Source: a virus. From it: a DNA stretch of 64,000 nucleotides. Below, piece after piece: positions 1-15,000 of this stretch; position 1 is the stretch's first letter; every line of letters starts with the position of its first letter. A model generated the notes under the pieces. That model had not been told where the DNA came from, did no database searches, and worked only from the letters and a program-made list of their open reading frames with translations. The DNA is taken from the IMG/VR virus record IMGVR_UViG_3300042558_000825, positions 45,531 to 109,530 of that record, one strand, 5' to 3'. The position numbers and the translations under genes were made by a program.

Positions 1-3000
1 CAGTTATTACATCTGAAATTGTAATTTTGTTTGTTACGGTACTAATAGTTTTAACATAATAATGAGTATCTGCTACTATTCCACCAAACACATCACCTTG
101 GAATATAATTTGGTCATTTAAAGTAAAGTATGCAACATTTTCACACAATATAGTGTTATCGGTACTATCTGTCTCTGTTGCTATTACATTAATAGGTTCA
201 GTTCCCGGTCTAATAACACCAGATCCAGAAGAACGTGTAGCTGTAAAGTTACAATTTAAATTAATTTCATTAAATCCAGTTACTGTATTAATACGAATAG
301 GGTCAGTCTGACTATTAGATTTTTCTAGTTGATCACCGTTACCTACTTCGTAAACTTCTACCACCAGTGAGTCCCCTGCAGGCAAACTACTAGGTAATGT
401 AATTGTTTTTACCAACCAATCTACAGTGAATGAGGAAGGTGAATATAACCTTGTAGATAATCCAGTTACACTATCTACTTGGAATACTGACAATTGCGCT
501 GGGAATTCAACTAAATTATCAAAGCTAAAAGTTAATTGACCAACTGTTGGTGTAATCTGAGTAGATACTACATTGTATCCAACATGTTGATATGTTTCAA
601 CATCCCAGTTTGTACCTGGACGAGTTGTAACTATCATTGTTAAATTGTCAGATACTACACCAGGTACCAATTCTTCCGGACCATAACCTGACATAAAAGG
701 ATCGCCTTGAACGTCATATATTGTAGGTAGTGTGTCAAATACTCCTACATTAATCCAAGTTATTCCGTCAGCACTTTGTAATATAACATTATTATTACCA
801 GCTATTACAAATTCATTATCAATGTTGTTCCATGTTATGCCATTTAAATTTTCAGTTGTTATATCAGAATCAGTTACATCTGTCCAAGTAACACCGTCAT
901 CTGATGACGTTAGTATTGCACCTGCTTGTCCCACAATTACAAACAATCCTAAATCACTTGAATATGCAACATCTTTTAAGTTGTAACTTCCTGTTCCTAC
1001 ATTTACCCAGTTACTACTATTAATAGATGTAAATATAGTTCCATTGTCACCTACTATGATAATAGTATTATTACCACTAGTTACTCCATATAATGTTTCT
1101 GCCGATCCAAAAGGTGTAATATTTGTCCAAGTTATTCCATCTAGGCTATTTAACACAACGCTTTGAGTTATTGTTGGTATTACGCTGTAGTCCGGACCAT
1201 ATCCTACTGCCACAAATCCATTAAAGTTATTGATAGTTATACCTGAAATACCGTATAAAATAGAACCGTAAAAATTATATACTTCTATCCAATTATATCC
1301 ATCGGTACTAGATACAATATTATTACCAGTAGCAATATATTTTCCGTTTAAGTATGAAACACTATATAATTGTGTACTATCTATAGATACCGTACCGTCA
1401 ACTAAGCCAGTAGTAGCCCAAGATTCTCCGTCAGTACTAATAAAGATAGGAGTTGCCGTGTTAGTAGAAGTTATTATATATTTTCCATTAAAATAACCAA
1501 TGTCAGATAATCCTACCGGTTGTTCTGATAATTTATTAGAAGGCCACGATGTACCATTAACACTATTAATAATTAATGAATATGTAGGCGTATTAGCAGA
1601 GCCAATATAAGTAACTCCATCAAATAATATTGAAGCAGTATCTACTTCTACTGGACTAAATGCTTGGTCCTGTAATATAGTATCTAATGTGTATTCGTCT
1701 GCTGGCGGGAATGCATTACCTTGGTATGTGCTATTTGGATAAGTTATACCTTCTACTAATTGAGTTAAATCTAATCCAGGCATATTAGCTGTTGGTTGAT
1801 AGTAACCCATAATTCTGTCTAACGCATTTAATTTTCTGCTATCGCTAGATAATAATTCCCATTTACCAAATATAAACTCAGTATCATTATTACTTACAAT
1901 ACATTGATAAACTCTGTTATTATATTTGACAATACTCTGATTGAAATAGAATGGTTCTGGTAATAACGTATAATCACCTGCAGTGTATGGGAAATCTATT
2001 CCACTAACTGGAATCTGTAATAAAGGATCACTGTATACTTCACACTCTGTAGCAGATATAACTTTTAAGTAATATTGTTCAACAGTTTCATTTGGAGTAC
2101 CAGCGCAAATTACTGATAATATTTCTCCATTAGTATCTATCGTATTGACAGTCATTACTAAATCATTTGCAGGAGTAGTACCGGCTAATGCAGTTCCTAA
2201 TATAGTTATAGTATTATTAATAGCATACCCTTCTCCAGCATCTGCAATATTTACGCTATAACCACCTAAAACCCAACTTACATCAAATTCAGGAACTAAT
2301 GTAGGTGCCTGTGTCATTGTTACATTAGCTGACGTATCTGTTAATGGGAATTCCCCGCCCCCTAAACTTGCTGATACTTTAATATAAGGTTGTCCTGTAA
2401 TACCCATTGTACCGTTTTCACCGGTTAAATCAACTTCAGTTCCTCCAGGAACATTAGATATTTTAAATTGAGTACTAGTAATTGGTGATACGATTGTATC
2501 TATTATATAATAGGTTGTGTCTAAAACTACACCTCCTAAACCAGTACCAGTAAATGTTACAGGCATTTCATTATAGAATCCCGCTGTACTTGTACAAGTT
2601 AATACATTGCCTGCGCTAGTAGAGGTTACTGTAGTTTCTACTATCCCATTTGCTACAATCCAATAAGTAGTTCCACCAGTCAATCCGCCGTAATTACTAG
2701 CAAATTCTACTGGCATGTTATTGTATATGTTAGTTAATCCACCACTGGTAGTAGTTACACTTAAATAATCACCGTTAGCTAATGCATTATCTATAGTACG
2801 TACTAGTAGATTACTGTCAGTTCCAATTAATCCTGTATATGTAGAAGATGTTGGGTAGAATGTAAACTGTTGTCCTGTAATTTGTCCTGGGCTAACCGGT
2901 AAACCGACATTGCAAATCATTGATCCTGTCGCAGTTGTCAGTTGGACAATGTTCTTTTGGTCTGTACCTAAACATGTGCCGGTTACATTACTAGGGCCAA

Positions 3001-6000
3001 GATTAAATGCTCCTCCATTAATTACAGTAGAAACTTGAAAATTATTACTATCAATTACCGCACGTACATAATAAGTTGTACCACTAATTAAATTACCAAA
3101 ATCTGAAACTACTGAGCCACTAATCACCATGTCAGTAAATATTATTGGGTCATTAATTGATAAGCCCAATGTACCGGTACACGTGATATAATCAGTACTT
3201 GCAATCACGCCTGTTACATTAATAATTAACGGGTCCTGCACTGTAGACATAGTAAATGTGGTACTATTAACTACTGTAGTCACATAGTATTCTTCATTTT
3301 CTATGATTCCACCAAATACACTACCTGTAAAGAATATTGGTAAATTAGTATAGAATCCAGTAGTACCTCCTAAACCAGATCCCGTTAACGGAATTGTTAT
3401 TGTATTTGTTACTGCAGTGGTATTAGTGGTATTTAATATGCCAGGATAGAATAATGTAACAACTGCAGTATTAGTAACTTCACCTACGTATAACAATAGG
3501 CCAGCAGAACTAATTGTAGCAGTATTTAAATTAAATGTGCCTCCACCGATTGCGGCAGATATAGTAATATCAGTATCATTCAATATGGTTTTTACATAGT
3601 ATGTTGTACCATTAACTAATAAACTATTGCCTACTGCACCCTGAAATTTAATTGGCATATCAACATAGAAACCAGTTGTAGGACCAACACCACCTTCATC
3701 AGGAGCACCACCGGTTGAAGGAGCAATAGTAATTATATCACTAGTTCCTCCTGTAGTTGATACTACATTTCTTGTACGTGAGCTCCAATTTAAAGTTTGG
3801 TCATTAGTAACACCTTCTATTTCAAACACTGCACCCTGGGCACTAGCTAAGATAGTATCAATTGATGGTTGAGTAGATTCTAATGTTATACTTGAACTAG
3901 ATATTCTTACTGAATTGTTGTACAATCCTGCATAAAAACTGCCATAGAATTGTCCACTTTGCCAATCAGATAATTCTGAAGTATAACTTGTTCTATCAAA
4001 TCTCAATGCTATTTTATTTTCTCTAATTGGAACTGCAGTTGACACACAGCTAGCTCTTGCACTAATACTTAACAAGTTATTAGAACCAGTACCAGTAGTA
4101 TACAATACAACTCGGTCGGTATCATTGATTGCATCTCTATACGTTGTATATAATGCAATATTAAATGTTGGAGTTGATTCAAGTACATTAACATAGTAAT
4201 ATTGATTAACTTCTAATCCACCTACTGCAGTTGTATCAGTACCTATAGTATATTTTATTAAATCACCAGTTTGTAATAAGGGTAACGGTAATATTATTGT
4301 ATTAGTGAAAGTGTCAACATCGGTTGAGGTAAACGGTAATCCTATAGAAGGGTCAATGACAATTTCTGGTAACACTACATAACCATCACCCGGATCAATA
4401 ACATCAATACGTAATATAGAATCTAAATTCATTACGGCTTGTAATATTGCAGGTCTTCTTGGTTCCGGATATATTGACGTATCAATGTATGCTGTTATTC
4501 TAGGTGGCTCATTATATGCACGGCCGCCATTTAATAACAATACCGCTGGTAAATCAATTGTTATAATTTCTCCCGGAATATGTACAGAAATTGGTGTACC
4601 ATCAACACCGCGTGTTAAGCCAAATAATGTATTATTTGAACGGTCAACTCCTGCATATCCTATTAATTCGTCACCTATTAATATAGTTCCATTAATGGGG
4701 AATCCATATGCATTATCTACGGCAAATGATCCAGAATTCAATGAAATATAAGATGCTAATACAGTGATTTGATAATCATTAACTCCGGTAATACTTAGTC
4801 CGTAATTATTAAACCATTCTTTATACGCACTGGTTTGCCATATAGGGTCAGTGGGTAGATATTGATTAATTGCACTTGGATTACTATATACTAATTCAGG
4901 AGTAATAAATTGTTGTACGTCAGTATTATATTGTGACGGTAAATCAAAATCAGTAATAGTCCCTGCATATAATTCAGAACCTGTATATTTAAATAAGAAC
5001 TCTTTAATAACTACATGATAAGGTTTAACTTCATTAATATATCCTGCCAAGAAATCTTGATTATCTGATCGGAATACTTCTAGTGGTAATAATTCACGTA
5101 TAGTATGGCCAACATCAATAAACGATGTTTTATTTAACCACGGTAAATAATTTTGTGATTCAATTGTTTCACTTTGAATATATTCAAATAATAATACTAA
5201 ACTTTTGTTTCTATAAAGCAATAACTCATTGGTATAAATTTCTTCATTTAATGCTCTTACAATACTACGAGTTTCCTGCGATGGATATGTATCATACGGA
5301 GTGGTGTCAAAGAAATTATCTCCGAATCCTAATCTAGCAGTTGAATAATCCCACAAGTCACTACTAAACTCAATAGTGCCATCTTGTAGACCTATACGTT
5401 CCCACATATTTAAATTAGTATAAACATAGACTTCAGATTTACCATCACCATTAGTAGTGACAGTTACAATTAATCCTGGCGTTGCATCTATTGTTGCTAA
5501 ATCAGCATAGATAGGAACCTGTAGTGCTGATTTGGTGTTATTATCATATCCAGTAGCCCACCAATTAATATAATTCCAATAATCGGTTGTATTATACTTA
5601 GCACCTTCAGCAAATGCTAAGAATGATGCAGTACCTGTATTTCTACTAGAGCCGGTTGCTGGTCCAGTAGCAATAAACGTGATACCTGCAGTATTACTTG
5701 CGGCGCCTATACTAGTCCAGTTTACATCTCCTACAGTTACAATAGTATATGTTACATTGGCTTGACAATTGCCTGCAACAATGGTTTCTATAATTGTTGG
5801 GTTTTGTGTATTTAAGAAACTAGCATTTCTTGTTTCAGTAATAGGATATTGTGCTAATACATCATTAGCGTATGTCAAATAATTTTTCAATGCTAAAAAT
5901 CTATTAACAAAGAAACTTTGTCTTGGTCTAGCATAGATACCGTATTGTACTGGTTTCGGTAGATACGGATCAGGAACAACACCGCCTGATTCATCTACTC

Positions 6001-9000
6001 CGCACAAACTATCTAACATTCTATCATACAACGATTCAGGAACATCCAATCCATTAGTAGTAGGTAATCCTGGTAAGAAGTCATCCGCATAGTTAGTACG
6101 AATTAAGTTATATAAACTATGTGAAACATCATCATTAGTTCCGGTTGAAAAACCAATATGTAATACGGTATCATTTGCATTGATATTATCACCGCAATTA
6201 TATAATCCATATATATCTTGTTCTAGTGGTGCAAAATAACTAATCCCAGAGTTAATAGGAGAAGCAATATATGATTGAATAATACTATCTGCTAAAGTTT
6301 TTCCTGTTTTAGTGAATATAATATTAGTATTTCTAACCCAATAGTAATACACTGGAGTCAGTACACCGGAAGCATTTAAGGTGTATTCAATTGCATATGA
6401 CTCTACATCAAACACAGTGCCTGGACCAGCATAACTTATAGGAGGAACATCACTTGTTATCCAACTGTATACTGTTACATCACTTCCTGGGAATACTTGA
6501 CCCCACCATTTGCTATCATATACTATATCATTTTGATGGTAATTTACAAATCGTGTAGTACTTGTATTAAACCATATTTGTCCAATTTGTACTGCTCCCC
6601 AAACCATTGCACCCTTATTAATATTAGGACTATTATAACCAGCTGGATCAACATTAGATATCACATCAATATTTTGACGTACAGATCCTAATATTTTACC
6701 TTGCAATGGGTCAATATAATCTAAATTGTCTAATGTGTTATTGGTAATTGCACTATATAATTGTATGTTTTGAATTCTATTGGTATCAACAACCGGGTTT
6801 GAATTTCTATACACACTCCAATCAGGGGTACCTGTAGCATTAATATATGTTATAAGTTGTCCTGCAATAGTATCTGGTTTAAAGTTAGGTGTCCCGATAA
6901 CTACATGTGATGCGTTAAAATCTATTGCATGTCCAAACATTGGCTGACTGCCATATGTTTCATTAATATCATTAGTACTCTGTGCATATACAAAATTACC
7001 ACAATTTGCTAACGATTCATTATATACTGACAGGTAGTCAAACATGTATACCGCACCAGCATTTCTATAAGTATCAACCCATTGTGTAGCATTGTTGTCA
7101 AACAGTGTGTCATTGTCATAATCTTCGTCATCGGTAGAATCAAATGTTGTCGCTTGATAACGGGTTGCTGTTGGTGCACTTACTACGAATGAATTAAATT
7201 CATTGAATTTAACCACATTACCAAACTGAGTAGTACCTTGTATATGTGGGTCGGTAATAATTTGTGTTTGTGTATAAGTATTAAATCCTAATTCTGCCCA
7301 CGTAGATGTATTCAATACAGTAACATTAAGTTTATCATTAACTGATGCCAATGCAGTATTTATTAAGCTAATAATTAACTTGCCTGTAGGGATCCCTAAA
7401 TTATCTAATTGCTCAGATGCTTGTACATTAGTAATATTTGCTTGATTAATTATATTAGCAACGGTTGATGCATTGCCTGCAGTTAATGTTACTATATAAC
7501 CATTAATTAAAATAATCCTAGTAGTGGTAATTGCACAATCTGATGTACCAATAATCATACCGTACTTGCCACCACCGTTAGTGTAGCGATAGACCGCACC
7601 TTCTTGATTTTGACTGTTTAATTCAAAAGGAGCTCCAACTAATATTTCAGTAGCATAGGTGTTTGTGTCAACACTATTACCAAACTGTACACCAATTTTA
7701 GGTGTTGTTTCAGTAGTAAGAGTTTGACATAATACAAAGTTGTTACCACTTACATTGATGATATCACCTGCATTTAATGAGCTGTATACATATAATGTTG
7801 AATCTATAACTGCATAATTGTTATCAGTAATTATAGTACCATTAACAGTAATTAATAATGGTGTTATTTGTATTGAGCATGTCATGCTACCGGTAGAAGA
7901 TGTTAAATTAATAGGAACTACTGAACCTCTAGATGTTGTGATTCTAAATGTAGTGCCTGTTGGTTTATCAAGTATATAATACACTGTATTAGCGGAAATT
8001 GCTCCACTAGATAATAGTCCGGTTGAATTAGCTGTACCTGTTCCTGTTCCGGCACCGGTAGCTACAAAAGTTTGACCAATTGTGTTAGCGGATGCACCTA
8101 TTGCTACAAAATTAGTAGTGCCAACAGATGTTATTGTATACGTTTCTCCTATTGCAAAATATCCTGCATTAGTGCCAGTAGAGAAAACAACAGGATCTCC
8201 TACACTAAAACCAGCTGAACTAGTTACAGTAATTCTTTCAGTTGATCCGTCTATAGCAGTAGCAGTTTGTGTTACTGTAGTAGGTGTCCAAGCTAATGTA
8301 AACGTTTGCGGGACATCTGGCAAACTTGTAAATTGTGATTCAACATTTTGTACGGTTCTATCGTATACATATGTGTAGCCCCAGTTTTCAATTGAACCAT
8401 CATAGTTTTTATCAGGTGTACCGATTACTACTGTGTCACCATAATAATCTGTTGCAATAGAGTAACCAAAGTTATCATCATTTGTTAAGCCCAAATTAAT
8501 AGTTGTAGAGTATTCATATTCTTCTGTGATAGTTGAATAACGATACACATATACTAAACTAGTAGACGATGTTACTGCTGATATATATAACCAATTAGCG
8601 TCGCCGGAGATAGCAATTGCTTTACCCCACTCAGTTACACCAACTGGAGCAGCTATAGCAGATTGTAATGACTGTAATTCATCAACTGTTATACTAACTA
8701 CTAATTGATAAACATAAACTGCAGGAGTACCTGTAGGTTGTGATATAACAAATATATCATTTGCATAAGCAATAGTTGTACCAAATGAAGATGATGATGT
8801 AATTGTTTGTAGCAACTCATATCTATCAAATAGTGTATTATATGAATAACGGTATGCAACTCCTGCGTCGGCATCACCAATTAAATAACCCAAGGTGTCA
8901 GTATACGCTACTGCACTACCAAACGTTTCAGAACCGTTTTTAATTAATTCTGAATCATAGCCGTAATTAATACTTTTGCGATATACTGCCCAATCGCCAT

Positions 9001-12000
9001 CATTATTTGTATCTACCCAAACTTTGGTTTTAACAAATTCTGTGTTCAATAAAGGTAAATCAATAATATCATTAGGAGTCGCTACACGTTGAGATTGGAA
9101 TTTAAATCCAATACCCTGACCAAATATAGAAGTGATTGACGGAGCCAATGTTACATTAACCAATACACTATTCAAATCAATTACTGTATTAACTATATAA
9201 TATCCGTTTAAACTATCATTAAAGTTAACAACTGCAAATGGTTGATATTTTGTCAATCCATGAGGATTATTAAATGTTATGGTAGCAGTGCCATTTAAAT
9301 TGTTTTTTGCAAATATTACTTGACCTAAACTAACCGGGGTCATTACTTGCCAAGTACCTTGATAATCGGCTAACCAAATATATTGCCCTACATATAATTG
9401 TGATAAAGGTGTCAACACACCGCGTGGTGATGTGCTAGTTGGTAAATTAGTATAATAGTATGCCGCAATACGCATATCATTAAAGTTAGCATAGCCTGCA
9501 TCTGGTAACAAATACGAAGGGGTATTAGTAGGTAATAATGGCAGTACGTCTGTACTATTTACCGGACGTCCATAATTATATAAACTATATAATGGTACTT
9601 CTTGTTGTACTCCATCAGTAGATATTCCGTTAGTCAACCCAACAATACTTGGATTGCCTGTTAATAGTGATTGATTTAATTTAAAATCAATAAAGTTGCT
9701 ATTCAATACACCGCCAAATTCACCTGACTTGATAGCCCAGTTTTCATATATATCATAATCAATACCACCCTGTGGTAAATTAGCTCCCTTAAATGCACTG
9801 GCTGCATTTAATGTTCCTTTGTTTTTAATAAAGTTTTTATAAACATTAATTTGTGTAATATCAGTCAAATCTGCAAGTGCTAGATAATCACGTGGACGAT
9901 AACCAATCAAACTAAAACTTAATAGGTCTGCATCATTTTCTAAATTAGCACGATTTACATCATAATAAATTGTGCTTTCAAACGAACGTGTGCTTGTATT
10001 TGGTAACAAACCTTTTTGTATTTCGTTGTAATCTGTTTGCTTCCACTCACGTTCCTCAAACAATTGTTTAGGTTGTATAATAGTAGTAGCAATCCAATAT
10101 TTGTTTTTATATTTAACTATGCTACCTGTTGTATATTTTACTGTTTTATCCCAATCAAGTATGTTATCTTGATTTAAAATAAATCCTTGAGCATCAATAG
10201 TACCGTTCCATTCTGCAGTTTTTGTTCCTCGTACAGTAATGCGGCTTTGTCTTAATCCTGTTGCTAAATTATAAATTACATCGTCAAATACAGTAACGTT
10301 GTCAAAAACAATACCATGTTCAAAATTACTAATATTAAATTGTCCATAGGCAATAGTATCACCTTGGTTTAATGGTTGTGCTGTGAATGCAGTACCGTCA
10401 CGTATAATACTCAAATCAGTACTTTGTATTGGATATAAGTTTTGATTTAGTACAAAATTTTGTCTCTGTAATGTTAATGGTTGTACAATATAACTATCTT
10501 TATTAATAGAAATTAGAGTAGCGGCTGGATTGATGTTAACAATACTTCCAGACTCCCATCCTGTTTGCGCCCAATATAAGTATTCGGCAACCATTTGTCT
10601 CCAACTAACTTCTAACCCAGATTCAATTTGGTCAAACAATACACCTTGACTTGCCAAATATCTGCCATATCCTTCTAAGAACTGCGCTACTTCTTGTATA
10701 GTATAAAATTCAGTACCATACGATACAACTGTTGGAGTTGTATAATAATCTTTAGCTAACTGAACACTCAATCCCTGAACTGATACTCTGTCATAATTTC
10801 CATTTATTTTAGGTAGTAATATTTTAAAATATGCATTAGTTTGACTATTACCATATACTTTATAATAACCGTTATTTGTTAATTGTATTACTACGCCACT
10901 GTATGTAATACGGTCAAAGGGTTGGTTATCATATAGCAATACCTGATAGCTTTCATCAGGAATTAATAAACTACTGTTATTGCTATTTGCTGTAGATTTT
11001 TCAACATAAAACTTTAATAAGTTTTTATCACTAAAGCCAGCAAGTCTATAAACTAATCTAACATCAATGTTGTTTAATAAATCACTAACATTATTAGTTG
11101 CATCAATGCCTACTTGTTTTTCATAATCAACTACCCAATTAATATAACTTGTTTTAGCAATACCGTTGCCGTAAATTTGTACATCACTTATTATTAAATG
11201 ACTACGATTATTTACCAAATACTGATTAAATTCTTCGTTGTATTTGTAATTATCAACATCAACTCCTAAATTAAAGAAGTTAGCCGGCTTTGTTAATGCT
11301 AGTATACGCATTAAATCAAATGGCCAACTACTACTTCTACGATAACTAAATTCTGCAGGGCCAACATCACCGACTACCCAATCACGGTTAAGTGTGTTGT
11401 TGCTATAATTACCTACAATAGAAACAAAGGGTGATACTAAATTACCCTGACTATCTACTGGTAATACTTGTAATAATTCTGGACGAATTGCTTGGGTAAT
11501 AACAATTGGATTACCATTATTCCAATCAATACCCTGTGCCAAATCATTCCACAAAACTAAGTTATCGCTAGTATACGGAGCAGAACCATAACGTGTTGCC
11601 CACCATGATGGTTGGTCAGTAAAGCCTAACATTTCCCATGGACTAGTATCTGGATTACTAGTATCATAGAAATATTCATATATACCTCTCCAATACCCCT
11701 GTAGAATAACTTGTTGGTTTATCTTGTTACCAGTTTGATTATAATTATAGGTATATTCATTATTGGCATTATAGAACTGAGTTTTGTAATTGATTCTATT
11801 TTGTCCTACCCAATCTAAAAAGCTAGATGAGTAAATCTGTAAAATTTCGTCATAACTATAATCAGTCTCTCTAAAGAACCCTGGTAATACTTCATATTCT
11901 TGTACAGGAATAACATTACTTAATTTTAAGTTATTGTATACACGTTTCTCATACTCAAACAATACTTGGTCTCTAAAATCAATTAATATGCCGTTAATGT

Positions 12001-15000
12001 AATCACCATATAGTTTATTATATGAACCATCATGCCCTACAATAAAATATGTTGGTTGAGCGTAAGCAGAATCTAATACAACTGCGGGTATAGTTGATGG
12101 ATATAAACCTAATTTAGTAGGAGTATTTGGAACATAACTACCATATGTTTGATTATATTCTTTAATAGTGATTTGATCACCTGGATCCAAATCTAATGTG
12201 ACAGTTAATGATGGTGTATCTGTACTTACTGTATAATCAACTCCGCGTATTAATTGACTAATTATTCCGGATGTATTAGTTAAGTAAACCAATACACTAT
12301 TATAATTAGCCGTAGCAAAATTATATACTTTACTTAATGGATATATACTTATATCTAATGCATTTGCAAAACTGTATGTATTGGTGATATATGCCGCTTT
12401 TGATGGCAACATATCACTCCAAAAGAAACTATTACTATCTGTTTTTGAAGCAGTAATTTTATCTAATGCATCATCTAACATAGTTGAAGGAGATAATCTT
12501 GTACTAAAATCAGTAGAATTAACTGTATCAATTAATAAAGTTTTAAAAGTAATGTATTCTCTACTGTTATATAATAACGCATTGAATAGATTATGACTCT
12601 GTTTACGTAAAAATGCACCAGGTAACACTAAACTTGCGCTATTCTGAATAATCTTATTACCATATGGTACCATATTACCTAAATCACGGTAATTGTTTGC
12701 ACCAAATACATCACCAGTTGTGTTTGGATTATTGTAAAAGCTACTCTGATATTGACCACGAATATCACCTACATTAACTACCGTAATATCTGCATTCAAT
12801 GGGTTATTGTTTAAATTAGAAGGTATACTATAATATGCAGTTTCACTTACCTGATCACTTAATAATAATATTTCAACTACAGTATCTACTAATGGGTCAG
12901 GCACTGTGAAGGTTACGATTGTTTGTGACGATGTGGTTTCTACTGTATAGGCGGTTGAATATTGTATTTTATTGTTTACAAAAAGTTGTATAGTAGGCCA
13001 TGCACTATCTGTATTTGCTAGTTTAGCAATATCACATGTATATGTTGTTACAGGATTATTAGCATAGTAGTTAAATTCAAATATTTGGTATTGTACACTT
13101 GGTCCTACTGCTGTTTGCCATCCTAATTGTCTTACCGATGTTGTCAAGTCAGAATAATTATAAATATATCCCGTGTTAACTTTTTGTGTAATAGGAGTAG
13201 TACCACTGACATAGTTGAATGTTGCAGAATTAAGTGATGTGTCAAAGCTAATATCACCTACATTATCAATAGAACTATACAATAAAGGGAAGCCCAATAT
13301 TGCATCATCATTTCCCGATCCAATACCATATGCAAATAGTTTATTACCTGCAAATGATGTACCAATGTAAACGGTGCTATCACCAAAACTTATTCCGTTA
13401 TCATCAAATATATCAAATAAAGGTGGTTGATTTACTGTCGTTTTTTGTTGAGCTTCTTGCCAATCAACACCATCAAAGTAAAAATCCATACCTTGATAAT
13501 TATATCCTCTGAATGCAACTGTTTGCTCATTTGCTAAAACAAGACCATCATCTGCCTGTGTTAATGTAATTACTGGACTATCGCCTGGTATTAATGTAGA
13601 AAATCTAACAATATATATTTTATTTCGTATGTTTAGATTTTCATCGGCTGCAAAAACAATTCTTGCTCCGTCAAACACTGCATAACTGTCATTATTAGTA
13701 TCGTTGGCAATTAATGATGCCACTGCAGTAGATCCTATTGTTTGCGAAAATTCCCACTCTACTGTTAACGTTATAGTTGTTGTTCCTGAAATATTAGTAA
13801 TTTGAGTATTTCTTGGAAGAATATTTGTACTATCGTTTATATATTGACCAATTTGAAATGTGCCAGGCCCAGTTTTTGAGAACACATTACTTGCAAGTAT
13901 AGTAATAGTTGTGCTAGTACCAGTAGTACCGTTGATAGTGGCATTATATCCAGTATAGACTTCAACGTCAGGATAATAATTTTCTTGTCCTGCTACTTGA
14001 TTAGGAGCATCTGTTGTGCGAAAATCAATAAAATCTATAGGTGGTTTTCCAATAATACCCGAATCAAACATTCGTAGATTAGGATAAAATTCAATAATAG
14101 GACGTTTAGCTTTATTGTCCGAGGTAGCATAAAGGGATATTAATTCCGGATTACTATTGTATGATGCTGTTGCATTAATTACGTCAATGTGAAACCATCT
14201 ATTACTACGAGACCATGCGTTTTTATCAATACTATTTCTTGAAATAGTAATATAATCTGGTGTGACAGGTATGTATAAATTTATATCATAATTACCTATG
14301 TCATACGGGGTTGTGTCAAAGGGAATATAAGTACCAGATGTAAATGGTTCTGGTGCTATCAAATCTGTCACTGGAATTAATTCTATTGCAGTACCAACTC
14401 CTTCTACATAAAATCTAGTACCTTCATAACTTGAAGGATATATATCTCCGGAGAATATAACTTTTAATCCATTAGTAAATACTACACCATTTGGTGCTGT
14501 GTAGTTTTGTTTGCCAATAATGTCTGTTAATACATCAATACGATTAGTAGTGTTACTAGAAATTAATCTAATTTGTCCTACTTTATTACCTGAGGTACCG
14601 TCTTGATAATATAAAGTATCAAGTATAGCACTCATATAAGGTATTAATGATACAGTGTCGCTGGTATTTCTATAAAATGTTCTACCAATCCATTCTGTAC
14701 CAAAATTAGCAGTAATTTTTTCTTCAACAGGAATAGTACCGGTATTAACTAATCTAATTACAGGGTCAGTTGGATCACCTTCATAGGTAATTGTATAAAA
14801 AGTAGCTGATATATCTGTGTAATATCCACCTTCTGAGTTTGCAAAATTTGTACTATCACCAGGCGGAGTATACGGTGCGCCCCCTACAGGAAATGTAACT
14901 GGACCGCTATTAGTACTAACTGTTTGTGTCCCTGAACTTGGTGTTTCTTCATCATAGGTTGTAGTATCAAAGAATTTTGATATATATCCAGTTAATACAA

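Noticed and set aside
732-986. Short plus-strand frames inside the giant gene (also at 4485, 5125, 6497, 8082, 12381, 13300, 15791)
   Set aside because: All are antisense to one long continuous minus-strand frame with clear domain structure.
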